Source of the DNA: Cristatella mucedo
Lineage: Eukaryota; Bryozoa; Phylactolaemata; Cristatellidae
Reading direction: 5' to 3'
DNA length: 64,000 nucleotides
Assembly (NCBI GenBank): GCA_009760855.2
Contig: WPIO01000021.1
Span: 5,703,001-5,767,000, forward strand
Shown: positions 34,545 through 61,249 of the stretch, one piece after another
Numbering within the stretch: position 1 is the first letter of the stretch
Layout of the letters: each line of letters begins with the position of its first letter
Made by a program: the position numbers and the translations under genes
The notes under the pieces: generated by a model
The model's input: only the letters and a program-made list of their open reading frames with translations
Databases searched by the model: none
Told to the model about the DNA's origin: nothing

Positions 34545-35632
34545 GGGCCACTTTCCCGTTGACGGATGGCTTCGACCAGCCTGCAGCTACGTAAAGAGAG
34601 CCACAAAAGACCTGTCGTGGGATGCCGAGGTTACGGAGGACGTCCTTCGGATGGCACAGGAGATCAGCCGACGCGTGATAAAAGAGGATGCAGTTTCCGG
34701 AGTGTGGAGTGTGCCGTTGTCACCCAGTGGACAGGTATGGTGTGACGCAAGCAGCTTAGCGATAGGCGCCTGCTTGCGAATTGGAGGGCAGACTGTCGAG
34801 AATGCCTCTTGGCTTAGAAAGCCAGATGACGTAGCGCATATAAATCTGGCCGAACTAGAGGCTGTTATAAAGGGCCTAAACTTAGCTCAGGCCTGGGGCC
34901 TGGGAGAGATCGAATTGTTTACTGACTCGGCCACTGAGCATTCGTGGCTTCCATCGCTTGTCGAAGGTGATAAACCAATCCGTACGACGGCGGACAGCAA
35001 TAATACGCGACGTAATTAAGGAGTACGACCTTCGGGTGAGAATACAGATGGTGCGTTCGGCCAACAACAAAGCAGACCACTTAACGCGAGTACCGCAGCT
35101 GTGGCTTAAGCCAATCTCGATTCTCGCAGCTGCTACTCCAGCACAAGAAGTAGACCTGCGAGCGCTCCATGACTTGCATCACCTAGGGGTTGACCGTACG
35201 TTGCACCTGGCCAGGCTCTGCTTCTCCGGCATCTCCGTAACGCCGGAGATAGCGGAACGCGTTGTTAAGTCGTGCATGCGTTGCCGGTCTGTGGATCCAG
35301 CGCCAGTGTCTTGGAGCCATGAACATTTGGATGTAGATTCAAACTGGCGCCGCCTGGCTATTGATGTTACTTTCTTCAACGGGGTCAAGTATTTGACACT
35401 TGTCGATAGCGGCCCCAGCAGGTTTGCCATCTGGCGGCGTATACCCGACGAGAGCGAGACCTCGGTGGTCCGACACTTGGACGAAATATTCAGAGAAAGG
35501 GGCCCGCCGTGGCAGCTCTTAATGGACAATTCCGCCACTTTTCGACCGAATGCCGTTCGCCTACTTTGTGATCGTTTGGGGGTACACACAATGAATGCAT
35601 CGCCGTGCCTACCGGTCCTCTGGAAACGGTAT
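34545..35632 (+). pseudogene. RNase H and first half of integrase, second gypsy element
   Basis: After 'HFPVDGWLRPACSYVKRAT' (about 34548-34605) comes RNase H: 'VWCDASSLAIGACL' (34738), 'HINLAELEAVIKGLNLA' (about 34840-34890, catalytic E) and 'ELFTDSATEHSWL' (about 34912-34950, catalytic D). One frameshift follows at about 34955-34960. Then a tether 'NNKADHLTRVPQ' (35067), the integrase zinc finger ('HDLHHLGVDRTLHLARL', 'CMRCRSVDP', 35170-35300) and the catalytic core ('RLAIDVTFFNGVKYLTLVD', 35352; 'QLLMDNSATF', 35514). The core is cut at 35632 by the nested LTR and resumes at 37285. Confidence 0.85.
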
Positions 35633-37284
35633 TGTAACGCCGAAGGCTCGGCGGGGTAAGCTTGACCTGCCGCTTACCTAGCGGCGTAGCCTATCGCCTA
35701 ATGCCGTTCGGTGCGCGCCTACGCGCAATAAGCTGGCCGCCACGAAACGAGCGTTTCTGGCGCTGACCTGCTTACGGTTACTAAAGGGGGTCGTGAGTCC
35801 GCGGCGTGAATCGGAAGCGAGACTCACAAATTGGGGATTTTACTGAACTTTATTCGCAAGCGCACAAAGTCGCTGCGCGTCTAGTTCAGCTTTATCTCCA
35901 CACTCCTCGCACGTTCTCAACTGCACCAACACTCTTGCGGAGGGAATACTCCTCCACACTAAGCGCGACCCGGACCCTAAACCCTAACCGGTGAACTAAG
36001 AATCCGTTCCCACCTGTGCCGAGGGAATACCCCAAACACGCCAACGTAAACACTCTTGCGGAGGGAATACTCCTCCGCACTGAAGCGCATACCGGAGTCT
36101 ATACCCTGACCGGTGAACTACAACTCGGTTTCCACCAGTGCGACCGGAATACTCCACACACGCCAACTCAAGCACTCTTGCGGAGGAAATACTTCTTCAC
36201 ACTGGGGCTGCTTACGTGTATAATGGGAAACGACCCAAATAGACGGAGCCCGAACCAGAGTCTAAACCCTGACCGGTGAACTAGAACTCGGTTTCCAACA
36301 GTGCGGCAGGAATACTTCACACACCACACGCCACCTCGAGCACTCTTGCGGAGGGAATACTTCTCCACACTGGGGCTGCTTACGAGTATAATGGGAAACG
36401 ACCCAAATAGACGGAGCCCGAACAAGAGTCTAAACCCTGACCGGGAACTAGAACTCGGTTTCCACCAGTGCGGCAGGAATACTCCACACACGCCAACTCA
36501 AGCACTCCTGTGGAGGAAATACTTCTCCACACTGAAGCGCGAACCGGAGCCCAAACCCTACCCGGAGAACTAGGGCTCCACAGACGCCAACTACGCCTAG
36601 CTCGCACCGGCAAAACCCTATGCCGAGACCACGTGCTAGCGCGAACACACAAAACACGAAAGAACACAAAATGCCAGCTCGGGCGCGATACGACCGTGTT
36701 CGGTGGAGTTCCACCGAATCCTCCTAGCGTTGTCTCGCCCTGTTCCGTCCATCGTCGGCGGACAGCCCGCCCTCCTCCCTCGCTTTCAGAGAAACGAGTG
36801 CCCGACGGAGCCGATGCGCAGAGCCGGACCAAAGACAAAAGACACCAGGCAAAAGACCCAGAGCGAGCGTCGCTCGACTCTTAAATACTTAGCTGAGACA
36901 ATGGGGCAAGAGCTTAGTGGTATTGGGTCCGACACCGTGGCCCATTACGGTGAGGAATTAATACCGGCACTAGGCCACTGAAATGTCCCCTCTGTCCAGC
37001 TTGAATTGCGAATGGGTTCCAGACGATTCTTTTTGGACAGAGTGAAGGCGAAGGTTGACAGGCCAGCCACAATCAATCAGCCGCTCCCGCGGGTATCGGA
37101 CCAATTCCAAAGGCCGACTCGCCACCGCTGGTCAGAGAGCTTCCTGGCTTGCTCTTAAGCGCTTCCTCTCTAACCGCACTGACGCTCCTCTCTGGCTCAC
37201 TGCTCCAGGACAAAGGAGTTCTAGCGCGCCTCCGAACAGCTCTTGTTCGTGCTAAAATTCAGCCAAGGCCAGCAGGGCGCTGCA
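35633..37284 (-). mobile_element. 1652-bp solo LTR inserted in the integrase (copy 2)
   Basis: Begins TGTAACGCC and ends GCGCTGCA, so it has TG...CA ends, and is flanked by GTAT at 35629-35632 and 37285-37288 (4-bp target duplication). It is the inverted relative of 18103-19491: its reverse complement starts TGCAGCGCCC, runs through 'CCTTGGCTGAATTTTAG' and 'CTTGCCCCATTGTCTC', has TATTTAAGAG as a TATA-like motif (36878-36890 on plus), and ends 'CCTTCGGCGTTACA'. No protein is encoded. The LTR contains a five-unit tandem repeat (35929-36600). Its size and ends fit a solo LTR of a large LTR retrotransposon whose internal part is absent from the window. Confidence 0.85.
35925..36600. repeat. tandem repeat inside the solo LTR
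   Basis: The block 'ACTCTTGCGGAGG.AATACT.CTC.ACACT' recurs at about 35929, 36052, 36173, 36339 and, altered, 36504. The units are therefore about 122 bp, and twice about 166 bp with an extra 'GGGGCTGCTTACG..TATAATGG' segment. Each unit has a CCCTGACCGGTGAACTA-type block. The 18103-19491 copy holds shorter, more diverged versions. Confidence 0.85.
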
Positions 37285-37863
37285 GTATAGTAGAGCGAAA
37301 CCACCGAACGATAAAAGGAATGGCAGCCCGGAGTGGGCGGGACATGATGATGATGGTGTACTGGTACAATCTCTCGGCCCCCGCCGGATTGAACGCCGGC
37401 TCATCGCCTTGCCGTCAGCTTTTCTCGTACGAATGGAAACCTCCGATGGCTCGCGAGCCTCGCACAGAGAGCTCTGACGGAAATGACTTGATTCAGGGTC
37501 GGCGGGTTTTCGTAAAACCCCCTTGGAGCCCGTTGCACCACTAAATGGCCTCAGGGGACACTTACTGCCCCGGCGGAAGGAGTTGGCATTGAAATTGATG
37601 GAATCCGCCGCCACCTAGCGGACATCGGGCCAGTACCGAACCCCAATGAACTCCTTGACGAACACTCCGATGCTGGCCCTGGTAGAATGTCCAGAGACGA
37701 TGAGCCCGGCAGACAGCTACGGCCAAGATGTGGCCTGAGACCGCCGGCGCACTATGAGGACTGTGTGGTTAATGTTTAGCCTTCTCGCTGTCTAAGCAGT
37801 GGAGAAGAACAGCTGCTTGCTGCTCTGACTACGTCGTTAATTAATCTCCAGATCAAGCGGGCA
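37285..37863 (+). pseudogene. rest of integrase, second gypsy element
   Basis: Immediately after the GTAT duplication the integrase core resumes with 'VERNHRTIKGMAARSG' (37290), including the catalytic-E helix, then 'VYWYNLSAPAG' and a C-terminal region with 'LIQGRRVFVKPP' (37490-37525). Frameshifts follow. 37660-37863 is the end of pol and a spacer, with AGATCAAGCGGGCA just before the 3' LTR as a poor polypurine tract. Confidence 0.8.
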
Positions 37864-38108
37864 TGTGGTTTTATTTAATTGATGACACTGCCCCTGATCG
37901 CTGTACAAGTGGGCTGTGACACTCGATGTGGTAAGCAGCCGGGCCGTGCTATTAGTGCTTGTTTTGCCAAGGGAGTCGGGGGACTCCGGTGGGCGAGAGG
38001 GGCGAGGAGAGTCGTGCTTCGCTCTGCTCCGTGTGGAGGTGGAATAAACTGGTGGTGTTGCACGTCGGCTAGCGTTCTGTGCCATTCGCGACGGTAATTC
38101 AGACTACA
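37864..38108 (+). repeat. 3' LTR of the second gypsy element
   Basis: Pairs with 32608-32850. Ends GACTACA, followed by the ATCTC duplication. 'GGAATAAACTGG' at about 38041 is the polyadenylation-signal equivalent. Confidence 0.9.
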
Positions 38109-38520
38109 ATCTCCTTTTGGCATCTACTAGTGATTCTGTGCGCAGGTCTTCTCGAAGTCTTGACAACTCAATCTCAAGAGAGTGGAGGTCGCAAGAGGCG
38201 TCTTTTAAGTTCATCTTTGGATCCGTCAGTCTATTCTGAACGCGGTCAATCTGTCTTAAGAAGCTGTTCAAAAATGGCAACATAGCCACCAAGTTAAAGT
38301 TAAAAATACAATGTAGGACTGACGGCTTCACTTCTTGTTTCAAGAGTTCCACTTTCGTCCTCAGAAGTTGCTCCAAAAGACCTACAATGCTGTTCAGTCC
38401 ATCTTTAACAGCTTTCACAGCCTTACTCTTGCACTCCAAAAATATTGCGGAGTCACCTTTGATAGTGATGGCCAAGACTTTCTTCAGTTCTTCCCACCTG
38501 AGAGTTGATTTTGAAAAGAA
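38109..38520 (-). pseudogene. possible hAT-type transposase fragment or host exon
   Basis: Minus frame 38104-38475 (123 codons) is helical and charged ('FLNSFLRQIDRVQNRLTDP', 'DLHSLEIELSRLREDLR'), reminiscent of the linker region of hAT/ZMYM-type transposase-derived proteins. 'CTTCTTTCAGTTC' resemblances to a splice site are weak. It is the sequence into which the second gypsy element inserted (ATCTC at its edge). The identity is tentative, and a single exon of an unrelated gene is equally possible. Confidence 0.3.
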
Positions 38521-40230
38521 TTAGTACGTGTTCGCTATTGTTCCAAAAAGGTAATTACAACGGAATCTTGACTTTGAGCATGAATTCCTGCCTGGTTCAA
38601 GCTGCTTTTATCATAGTTTACACAAATTTCTTCTCAATTTTGAACAGTATTCTCTTTTTGACAGCCGAAAAATGGCCAGAAATAACGGCTGCATTTTCGT
38701 AGCACAGCCAGTCAAGTGAGACTTGCTAGTGTCGTCGAATGGCGCGGCGGTGCTCAGTCGCTGCACGAAGGCTCACCCATGACGCGACGAAGCCGCCTAC
38801 GGCAGGCAGGATGGGACGGGCGGGAAGGGCAGTTAGAATGCGGCCGGGGGAGGGGGGTAAACGGCCGTGCGGTTGTTTCGCTGCGAGCGCCAGCCGAATA
38901 TGCGGTGTTTAAAGCTCTCGCGGTGTTTCTGCGTGGTCGCGTGTGTGCAGCCAGAGCCGTGATGGCACACTAGGTAAGGCGGTTGCTTTCTCGACCTCGG
39001 TCCCGAGGTCGTGGGTTCGATTCCTGTCGTGGGTGGTTCCTTATCGCCACTGCAAGCGGTGGTGATAGCCGTAAAGGCTCTTCTGTCGCTATATAAAAGA
39101 GGCTGTTTAATCAGCTAGGATTTTTTTTAAGTCTGCTTGCGTGCTTAAATAGCTCAGCCAGCAATAGTCAAGTCCATTGAAACAAGGAAGCGCTTGAAGT
39201 CAAGTTTGGTATTGTCAGATTAAGAAGTTTAAAAAATATGCACAGCCCACTGTGATTTTGGCGATCCCTCGGTTTTGGCGCCCGGAGACATCTGGGTCCC
39301 GCTGCCCACCCCTTGCTACGCCTCTGCCTTACCTGCGGCACATTGCCTGTATCCTAAGCTGCTGCTGCTTCGTATGTACGTATTTTTATTTTGAGAGGCT
39401 CCACGTAAATGGAGAATAGCAAAGCGCCGAGAGCAGACCAGTGTGGAGCACCATTCCGGCGACTAATTCGCTGGATGACACGCGATTGCCACGCGACACG
39501 TGATCACCGACACTGGCTAGAAATGACCAACAATTAGGATTATAATTGCACGTGCCTAATTAGCCTGAAAGACCATCGTTCCAACCAGGGCAGTGATGCT
39601 ACCATCATCCTTGATGATCATAATGTCGCTGGTCATAGGGAGGACAGCAGTTTCGGACGAATTGTGTTGCTTGAATTCCACTAATTGATAAATCAATTTT
39701 GTCAGTTCGCTCGAAAGATACTTAGCGGCAATATTGATATAATCTTGAACCAATTATGACGAAAAAAGAAGGTAGAGTGAGTGAAGAGTTTCAAGGACCT
39801 CAGAATTATATCGTTGCTGGCCGGATGATGGCCAATTTTAAAGACTTTGGAACAGCTCCTTTATCCAGCGAAGCATTAAAAATCAAAGTTGTGGCTGGGT
39901 TAAGTTTTCCAACCAGTGAATACCAGAGGGGGGCATTATCGCTTTTCAGGACAGGAGATCTTTGTATACTCATATAATCTGACTGAATCTTTTAGTAGCT
40001 CTCTATCACTTAACGTACGCACTTTCCTCTGTCATACAGCACTTGGCGCAAGTTGCGAGTAAGGGAAGAGTATAAGCGAAGGGGTTGTGGCATCACGAGC
40101 GACACGAGCTCTAGACCTCTTACCACTCGATCGAAGAGCGTCGAATATGCGTCCTGCTTGATTAGAGACTCTAGAAACATTTTACTCCTGAATAGGACCT
40201 AAGAATATGTTGGGTAATCATTTAACTGCT
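38520..40230. other. unrecognised apart from one SINE
   Basis: 38700-38960 is GC-rich with no family match. A SINE occupies 38965-39125. A minus frame at 39556-39753 ('KYLSSELTKLIYQLVEFKQ') is unassigned. Nothing else is supported. Confidence 0.35.
38965..39125 (+). repeat. tRNA-derived SINE (family B)
   Basis: 'GGTAAGGCGGTTGC' head, box B 'GTGGGTTCGATTCC', body 'TATCGCCACTGCAAGCGG' and 'AAGGCTCTTCTGTCGCTAT', nearly the same as 18569-18707. Confidence 0.85.
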
Positions 40231-40234
40231 CCAG

Positions 40235-40390
40235 TGTTTGCAACCTTTAACCATGTTATGCTTGTTGTTATTGAGCACGAAACGACTAAACCGTACGGTC
40301 ATTCTTCCTTTGCAGCATACGTAAAGTGTCTAGAAAGAGGTTGAGTTCTCTGAGGTCGCTATGCAAATTTACTTTTATTATTCGGCAATG
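40235..40390 (+). repeat. LINE (L2-like) 3' end
   Basis: 'AACCATGTTATGCTTGTTG', 'TTCCTTTGCAGCATACGTA', the hairpin 'GTGTCTAGAAAGAGGTTGAG...CTGAGGTCGC' and a short 'TTATTATT' tail reproduce the family 3' end on plus. Confidence 0.8.
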
Positions 40391-40423
40391 TATTGCGGCC
40401 GGAATGGCGGCTGGCCCAGCAGT

Positions 40424-40589
40424 CCAAATACTTACGCGTTGGAGTGTATCCTGCTGGGGAATCCTTTCGGGTGCAGATTTGCAGAGCTGCTTGGCCCAGT
40501 GGTTTACCAAATACTTACGCGTTGGAGTGTATCCTGCTGGGGAATCCTTTCGGGTGCAGATTTGCAGAGCTGCTTGGCCCAGTGGTTTA
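40424..40589 (+). repeat. 83-bp tandem duplication at the head of a SINE
   Basis: 'CCAAATACTTACGCGTTGG' through 'GGCCCAGTGGTTTA' occurs at 40424 and again at 40507, nearly identical. The second copy leads directly into the SINE body at 40579, so the SINE's box A has been duplicated together with its 5' flank. Confidence 0.9.
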
Positions 40590-40700
40590 AGTGCTCGCCC
40601 CGACCAAGGTCTGACTGAGGTCATGGGCTCGAGCCCCGTGGCATATGTGAAGTGCATGAACAGAGATTAAGCTCTCTTAAGGCGCTAAACGAATGGATTT
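40579..40700 (+). repeat. tRNA-derived SINE (family A)
   Basis: 'GGCCCAGTGGTTTAAGTGC' box A, 'GGTCATGGGCTCGAGCC' box B, and a tail 'AACAGAGATTAAGCTCTCTT' matching 27258-27395. Confidence 0.85.
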
Positions 40701-42040
40701 CATTCATTTCGGGTGCAGATTGAGTGCTTTTCTACAGGAGGAAGAGGACAGGGGGGAGGGTCTGAAGAGGCTGCTAGAGCGGTGCGCATTCAAGTGGAAG
40801 TGGTTAATTCATGAACATTTATTAATTGTTCTGAAGAACTGGTTTGAAAGAGCTTTTATTCTATTCTTTCGTAAATGCATTTACCGAGGCAATATCGTTA
40901 AGGAGCCCGCTAACGTTTAGCAAAGAGATCACTAATTCGCCACATTGGGATTGGACGCAATGGTTTGAAATTTTGATCTAATCAAGTGCCAAAAGTCTGG
41001 CAGTCAGGTGTACCTGCAACTATAAAACTTAAAAAAACACGCAGCAAGAGATTGTAAACAATAATAACGTTAACTCGGTCGTTCCTGGTTGCTCTGCGCC
41101 TAGGCCGTGCAAGTTTTAACAACCCTTATCTCTGAATACATTGGTAAAGCGGGCACAGCCGAAGCTTCTCTTGAAAACCAATTTTGCGGGATTTTCGATC
41201 CAAAGCATAGCGAAGATACGGACCTGCGTCTATAAGAAGTCGGCCATCATACAGAGCTGCAGCCAGGATCCTGTTGTGAGTCTGAACCTTGACCGTGCTC
41301 GAGAAAGCCAGTCATACCTGCCGGTAGGCTCGATAGCGTTTTATTTCAAGCGCTGCCAAAGTAGACAGCTCAAGGCACGAAGGTATGGCCCAGGGAACTT
41401 GGAAGATTGATGTCTGCCAATTAATGATAAGTATGGGTAGGAAATATTGTAGCTGGCCTTGGTAACTGCCACTTGACCACACTCAAAAGTAAAGAAAAAT
41501 ATGATTCATTTGTATGGCGCCCTAATATAACCGAATCTTAATGACGGTACTTCACGTACGCCACAGGGGTCGATCCCACAACCTCGATAGAAAGGGGAGC
41601 GCATTGATCTTGGTCGTTAAAGGCCTTAACCCCTAATGCCAGGCGCCGGTAGAAATTATAGCTTAATCATGCTTTTCCTATTAAAACTTTACTTTGTGCG
41701 GTGAAAACCCAGTTTAACTCTTATTTAAGAGAGAAAGAAGGCCCTTACCAGAACCTAAAGGCATTTGAAACATTTCAGCTGTCACGAGTTTTGGTTACAA
41801 GGAAGGTAAATTGCCAAATTGACATAAATTAGACCGTTTTGTCAATCGCATGCTGAAAATGGCTGGTAGCAGGAATTTCAATCCGACCAGTACGTGCTTG
41901 TGAATTTTTCTTCTTGTTCTAACTTAGTGCTACAGTATACGTTCGAAGAATAGTGACCCTGCGTGATCGCTCGAAGAATAAGTTCCAAAAACAGCACATA
42001 TGATAGGTTGAATTTAAAAACATTATGTACGATTTAACAA
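40700..42040. other. no gene recognised
   Basis: Contains a worn minus-strand family-A SINE at about 41510-41650 ('GGGGTCGATCCCACAACCTC' on plus, complement of a box B). The remainder is non-repetitive within the window and without coding pattern. Confidence 0.4.
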
Positions 42041-42145
42041 CCTCTTCTGTACAGCGACAGAAGAGCATTTACGGCTATCACCACCGTTTGCAGCGGCGAT
42101 AAAAGGACCGCCAACAGCAGGATTAGAACGCACACAATATTCCGT
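42040..42145 (-). repeat. tRNA-derived SINE (family B) fragment
   Basis: Reverse complement gives box B 'GCGTTCTAATCCTG', then 'TATCGCCGCTGCAAACGG' and 'AATGCTCTTCTGTCGCTGT'. Confidence 0.75.
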
Positions 42146-43008
42146 AGAGAAGTGAAAAGCAACTGCCTTACCATGTGCCCTCGCGGCTGGTCTGGACGTC
42201 TGGCACAAGTAGCTGTTTAGGCTGCTCCTTCTCAAATATTGAATCAACTTACTCTGACCGAGGTACTCTGGCCGCAGGTCACTTAACCTGTACCAACCAC
42301 TTGCTCTCCAGTGTTCTCTTGCACCACCCACTCCTCTGCTTCCAGTCTTGTTCAAGTTCATCACACACAATTGAAATCTTTTGGTGATTAAGCCTTAAGT
42401 TCGAATGCACCAACAAACTGGAGCTCGCTTCTTTCACCATCTGCATCGAATTCCATTAACCTTTAAGTCTTCCCTCATGATACATCGTCCACGAAGCACA
42501 TGTTCACATCTTCCATGGAGATTATTCACCGACCCAGTGAACTAGCCCATTTTTTCCTGTGCACCTATGTGCTTATCTGGGCAGCTTTCAGTACAATTTT
42601 ACAATCACGAGTCCTCTTAACCCGTGACCCTGTTTACCTATGTATGATACCTACCTTTGTTATCGATTATATTGTAGCGAGTTGTAAAGCACCAGGATAG
42701 GCATTTAGTACTTATTAATTATTATTCACTAAAATTTGAGCACTTAATTATAATGATAGACATGACACCCCAAGCAATTTCTGTGTTACTCAGACGAAAG
42801 ACTCGCCGAATTTTCGTGACGGATTTTCACTTTCCTATAACACCTGGTAGCTTCCAATGCACACTGATGAGTGCTTACTCTTTTCTGTTTCTCCTTACCA
42901 CGGGAAAGTAACAGCCTTTCAACGGCATTTCCAGGAAGTGTGTCATTTGTATTGATTGCACTTTCCATTTTTTGCATGTTCATTGTGCAGAAAACCCGAG
43001 CTGACAAT

Positions 43009-43111
<103 letters not shown>

Positions 43112-43705
43112 TGTGTGACATATGTGTATATATGTGATAAAATATATATAGACAGCCAATCCCTTGGATGGAGTTAAAATAATGAATGACAACGTTCGAA
43201 TTGTCTAAATGGGCAAGCTCACAGCTTACACGAGCACTGCTAAGCTTGGTAAATCCTAGGCATCGGTAAGTTACAAGTCCCGACTCTTAACAGCAACAGA
43301 AGCTTCGGTTTAGAGTGAAGAAAATAGTGGTTTTTTATTTTAAGGATACAACCATAGCCACGCCGGTAGGGCTAACGATACAATGACCAATGGAAAAGCA
43401 AGCAGGATTGATTGCTGCTTACAAGCGAGTTTAAGGTATTACACGGCGATGGCCAGGGAGCTGTCTCTCAACAAATACTCGGTAGATCATACAAAAATAA
43501 GTGCCAGTGCCTCACCACTATGAGTAACTAACTAATCTTCTGGGGCAAGCATGGCAGAATGAAAAACATCAAACGAGAGACGACTTTTGTCAAGTCGTAC
43601 TTGACTAGTGTCAGCATGAGTTTGAAGATTACATATTAAGAAACACTCGAGCTCAGTCCGTTAGCATGCTCCTGCTTTACTATTAGTACAGCATGCTCTG
43701 CAGTT

Positions 43706-59507
<15,802 letters not shown>

Positions 59508-59582
59508 TCTAATGGTGAACTACACAAAAAATAAACAGCACATTTTGCACCATGTGCATGCAATTGCAGGTCTCTCAACATT

Positions 59583-59670
59583 AATATACATATTAATAAT
59601 CATAATAAAACATTTATATAGCACTCTAAAGAACTTCATCTCTTTCTATGCACTTACCATATGCACTTAC
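59583..59670 (-). repeat. LINE tail just upstream of piwi exon 1
   Basis: 'ATAATAAAACATTTATATAG', 'CACTCTAAAGAACTTCATC', 'TCTTTCTATGCACTTACC'. It lies 75 bp from the exon 1 acceptor, inside the presumed first (5' UTR) intron. Confidence 0.65.
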
Positions 59671-60820
59671 CATGCAACGATATGCACTTACCATGAAAAG
59701 AAAGATTATCCAATCGCGAGTCATATTGTGCACAATTTCAGAACATGTGCACGGACTGCAAGGAACAGGCAGGCTATGGTATCTTTTTAGATGTCTTCAA
59801 ATTAGAAAATTACACGATGCCTTATGATATGGGAGTTCCTGGCTACAGTAGCATAGGAACGAAAGATGCGATCTTTAAGGATTTCGAAGTTAGTAAGAGG
59901 CACAACCAACCGATCAGAAGAGCAGATTTTTCAGAAGAGTGCATAGCAGTACCGAGCCGAGCTGCTATGTACACCTATGCATGTAGCTTAACTAACTAAG
60001 AAGCGAACTTACTAAGAAGTGGCACTGCGGTCAGCAAAGCAGTACCAAATTATCAAAACTGCCAAACCAATGTCAAAATATGGCATAGCTGCCAAATGTC
60101 ATCCAACATAAATTCAGCAAAGCCAGCACGGTAAGCCTAGCTTAGATGCATCTAGCCTCTGCACTAGGAGTTCAACAGCATATAAGAGCTTTGGCAGACC
60201 ATAATGCTGCAGCCAACAACCATTTACACGCTTTTACCTAATGACCAGAGGCAATTAATCATATTTACTGGCAAATTTCAACTTACGAAAGATATTTAGT
60301 GTACAGCAATGGCGCTGACAACGGACTAATACGGTTACAGCCTACCGACTAGGCTACCAAAAAACAGATATCTCTACTACATAGCAAGCCGGGGCACGAT
60401 TGTCCTACGATTTTAATAGTACCACAGTAACTCCATAGTATAATAATAGTATATAATAATAGTAGCTCCATGCCCAGCCATGAAAGCATTTCAACATGCT
60501 TCATCAAAGTAATTATTGTGCCTATAGCACTTCATCCATATAGTTCAATTACTTTCTCAATACAACGAGACCAACTTAACAGGCTAAAAGTCAAAAGTTA
60601 GACACATTTTTATAAATAAGCAAAGCATCACCTGCTGGGCTGTGGCCAGCAACCTTTTCGCAGCCCCAAGGTGCAACAACTGACCATTGACCATGCACCA
60701 TTGACAACAGACCCACACTCGCTATTTATACCACAGACAGGCAACGACCAATACCCTTCTTCCAAGTAAAACGTGCTGAAAGTGAAAAGATAAGTGAAAG
60801 ACCTATAAATAAATTTCATT
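59670..60820. other. upstream region of piwi, nothing recognised
   Basis: No further coding exon could be tied to piwi here. The 5' untranslated exon and promoter are likely somewhere between 59.6 and 63 kb but cannot be placed by eye. Confidence 0.3.
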
Positions 60821-60826
60821 TATTTG

Positions 60827-60965
60827 TATTGCACCCATGTAGAGAACCAAATCTCAAGAGAACTTTACCTCTATTCAGGTGCTTCACATATTATATATCG
60901 GGGTTCGAGCCCATGATGTCAGCCAGACTTTGGTCGGGGAGAGCACCTTAACCACTGGGCCAGAT
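60827..60965 (-). repeat. tRNA-derived SINE (family A)
   Basis: On minus: 'TCTGGCCCAGTGGTTAAGG' box A, 'GGGCTCGAACCCCGAT' box B, then 'CACCTGAATAGAGGTAAAG' tail. Confidence 0.85.
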
Positions 60966-61058
60966 AAAAGTTATAGCTAATTACCTCACTATAACATGAC
61001 CGATTCCAATGTGAACGTAAGTTCGGTAAGTTTTAGCAGAGCTAGCTTACTCTCGACC

Positions 61059-61212
<154 letters not shown>

Positions 61213-61249
61213 TCAGTACTTTTAATCCCACCAACGTATAAAATGCACT

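Larger units (their letters stand above)
32608..38108 (+). mobile_element. second Ty3/gypsy retrotransposon with both LTRs
   Basis: Two LTRs of about 243 bp (32608-32850 and 37864-38108) flank gag, protease, a partial reverse transcriptase, RNase H and integrase, in the Ty3/gypsy order. ATCTC occurs immediately before and after (32603-32607 and 38109-38113), a 5-bp target duplication. The LTRs differ at roughly a dozen positions by eye, so the insertion is not recent. Without the 1652-bp nested LTR and its 4-bp duplication the element is about 3.8 kb. It is defective: gag frameshift, missing reverse transcriptase core, interrupted integrase. Confidence 0.9.

Noticed and set aside
35960-36000. 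Interstitial telomere repeat (CCCTAAACCCTAACC)
   Set aside because: Only two units, part of a longer LTR-internal tandem repeat in which the equivalent blocks read CCCTGACC.
59745-59999. 84-codon plus-strand ORF starting M-C-T-D-C
   Set aside because: No family signature, no splice context, antisense to the piwi upstream region. Probably chance.
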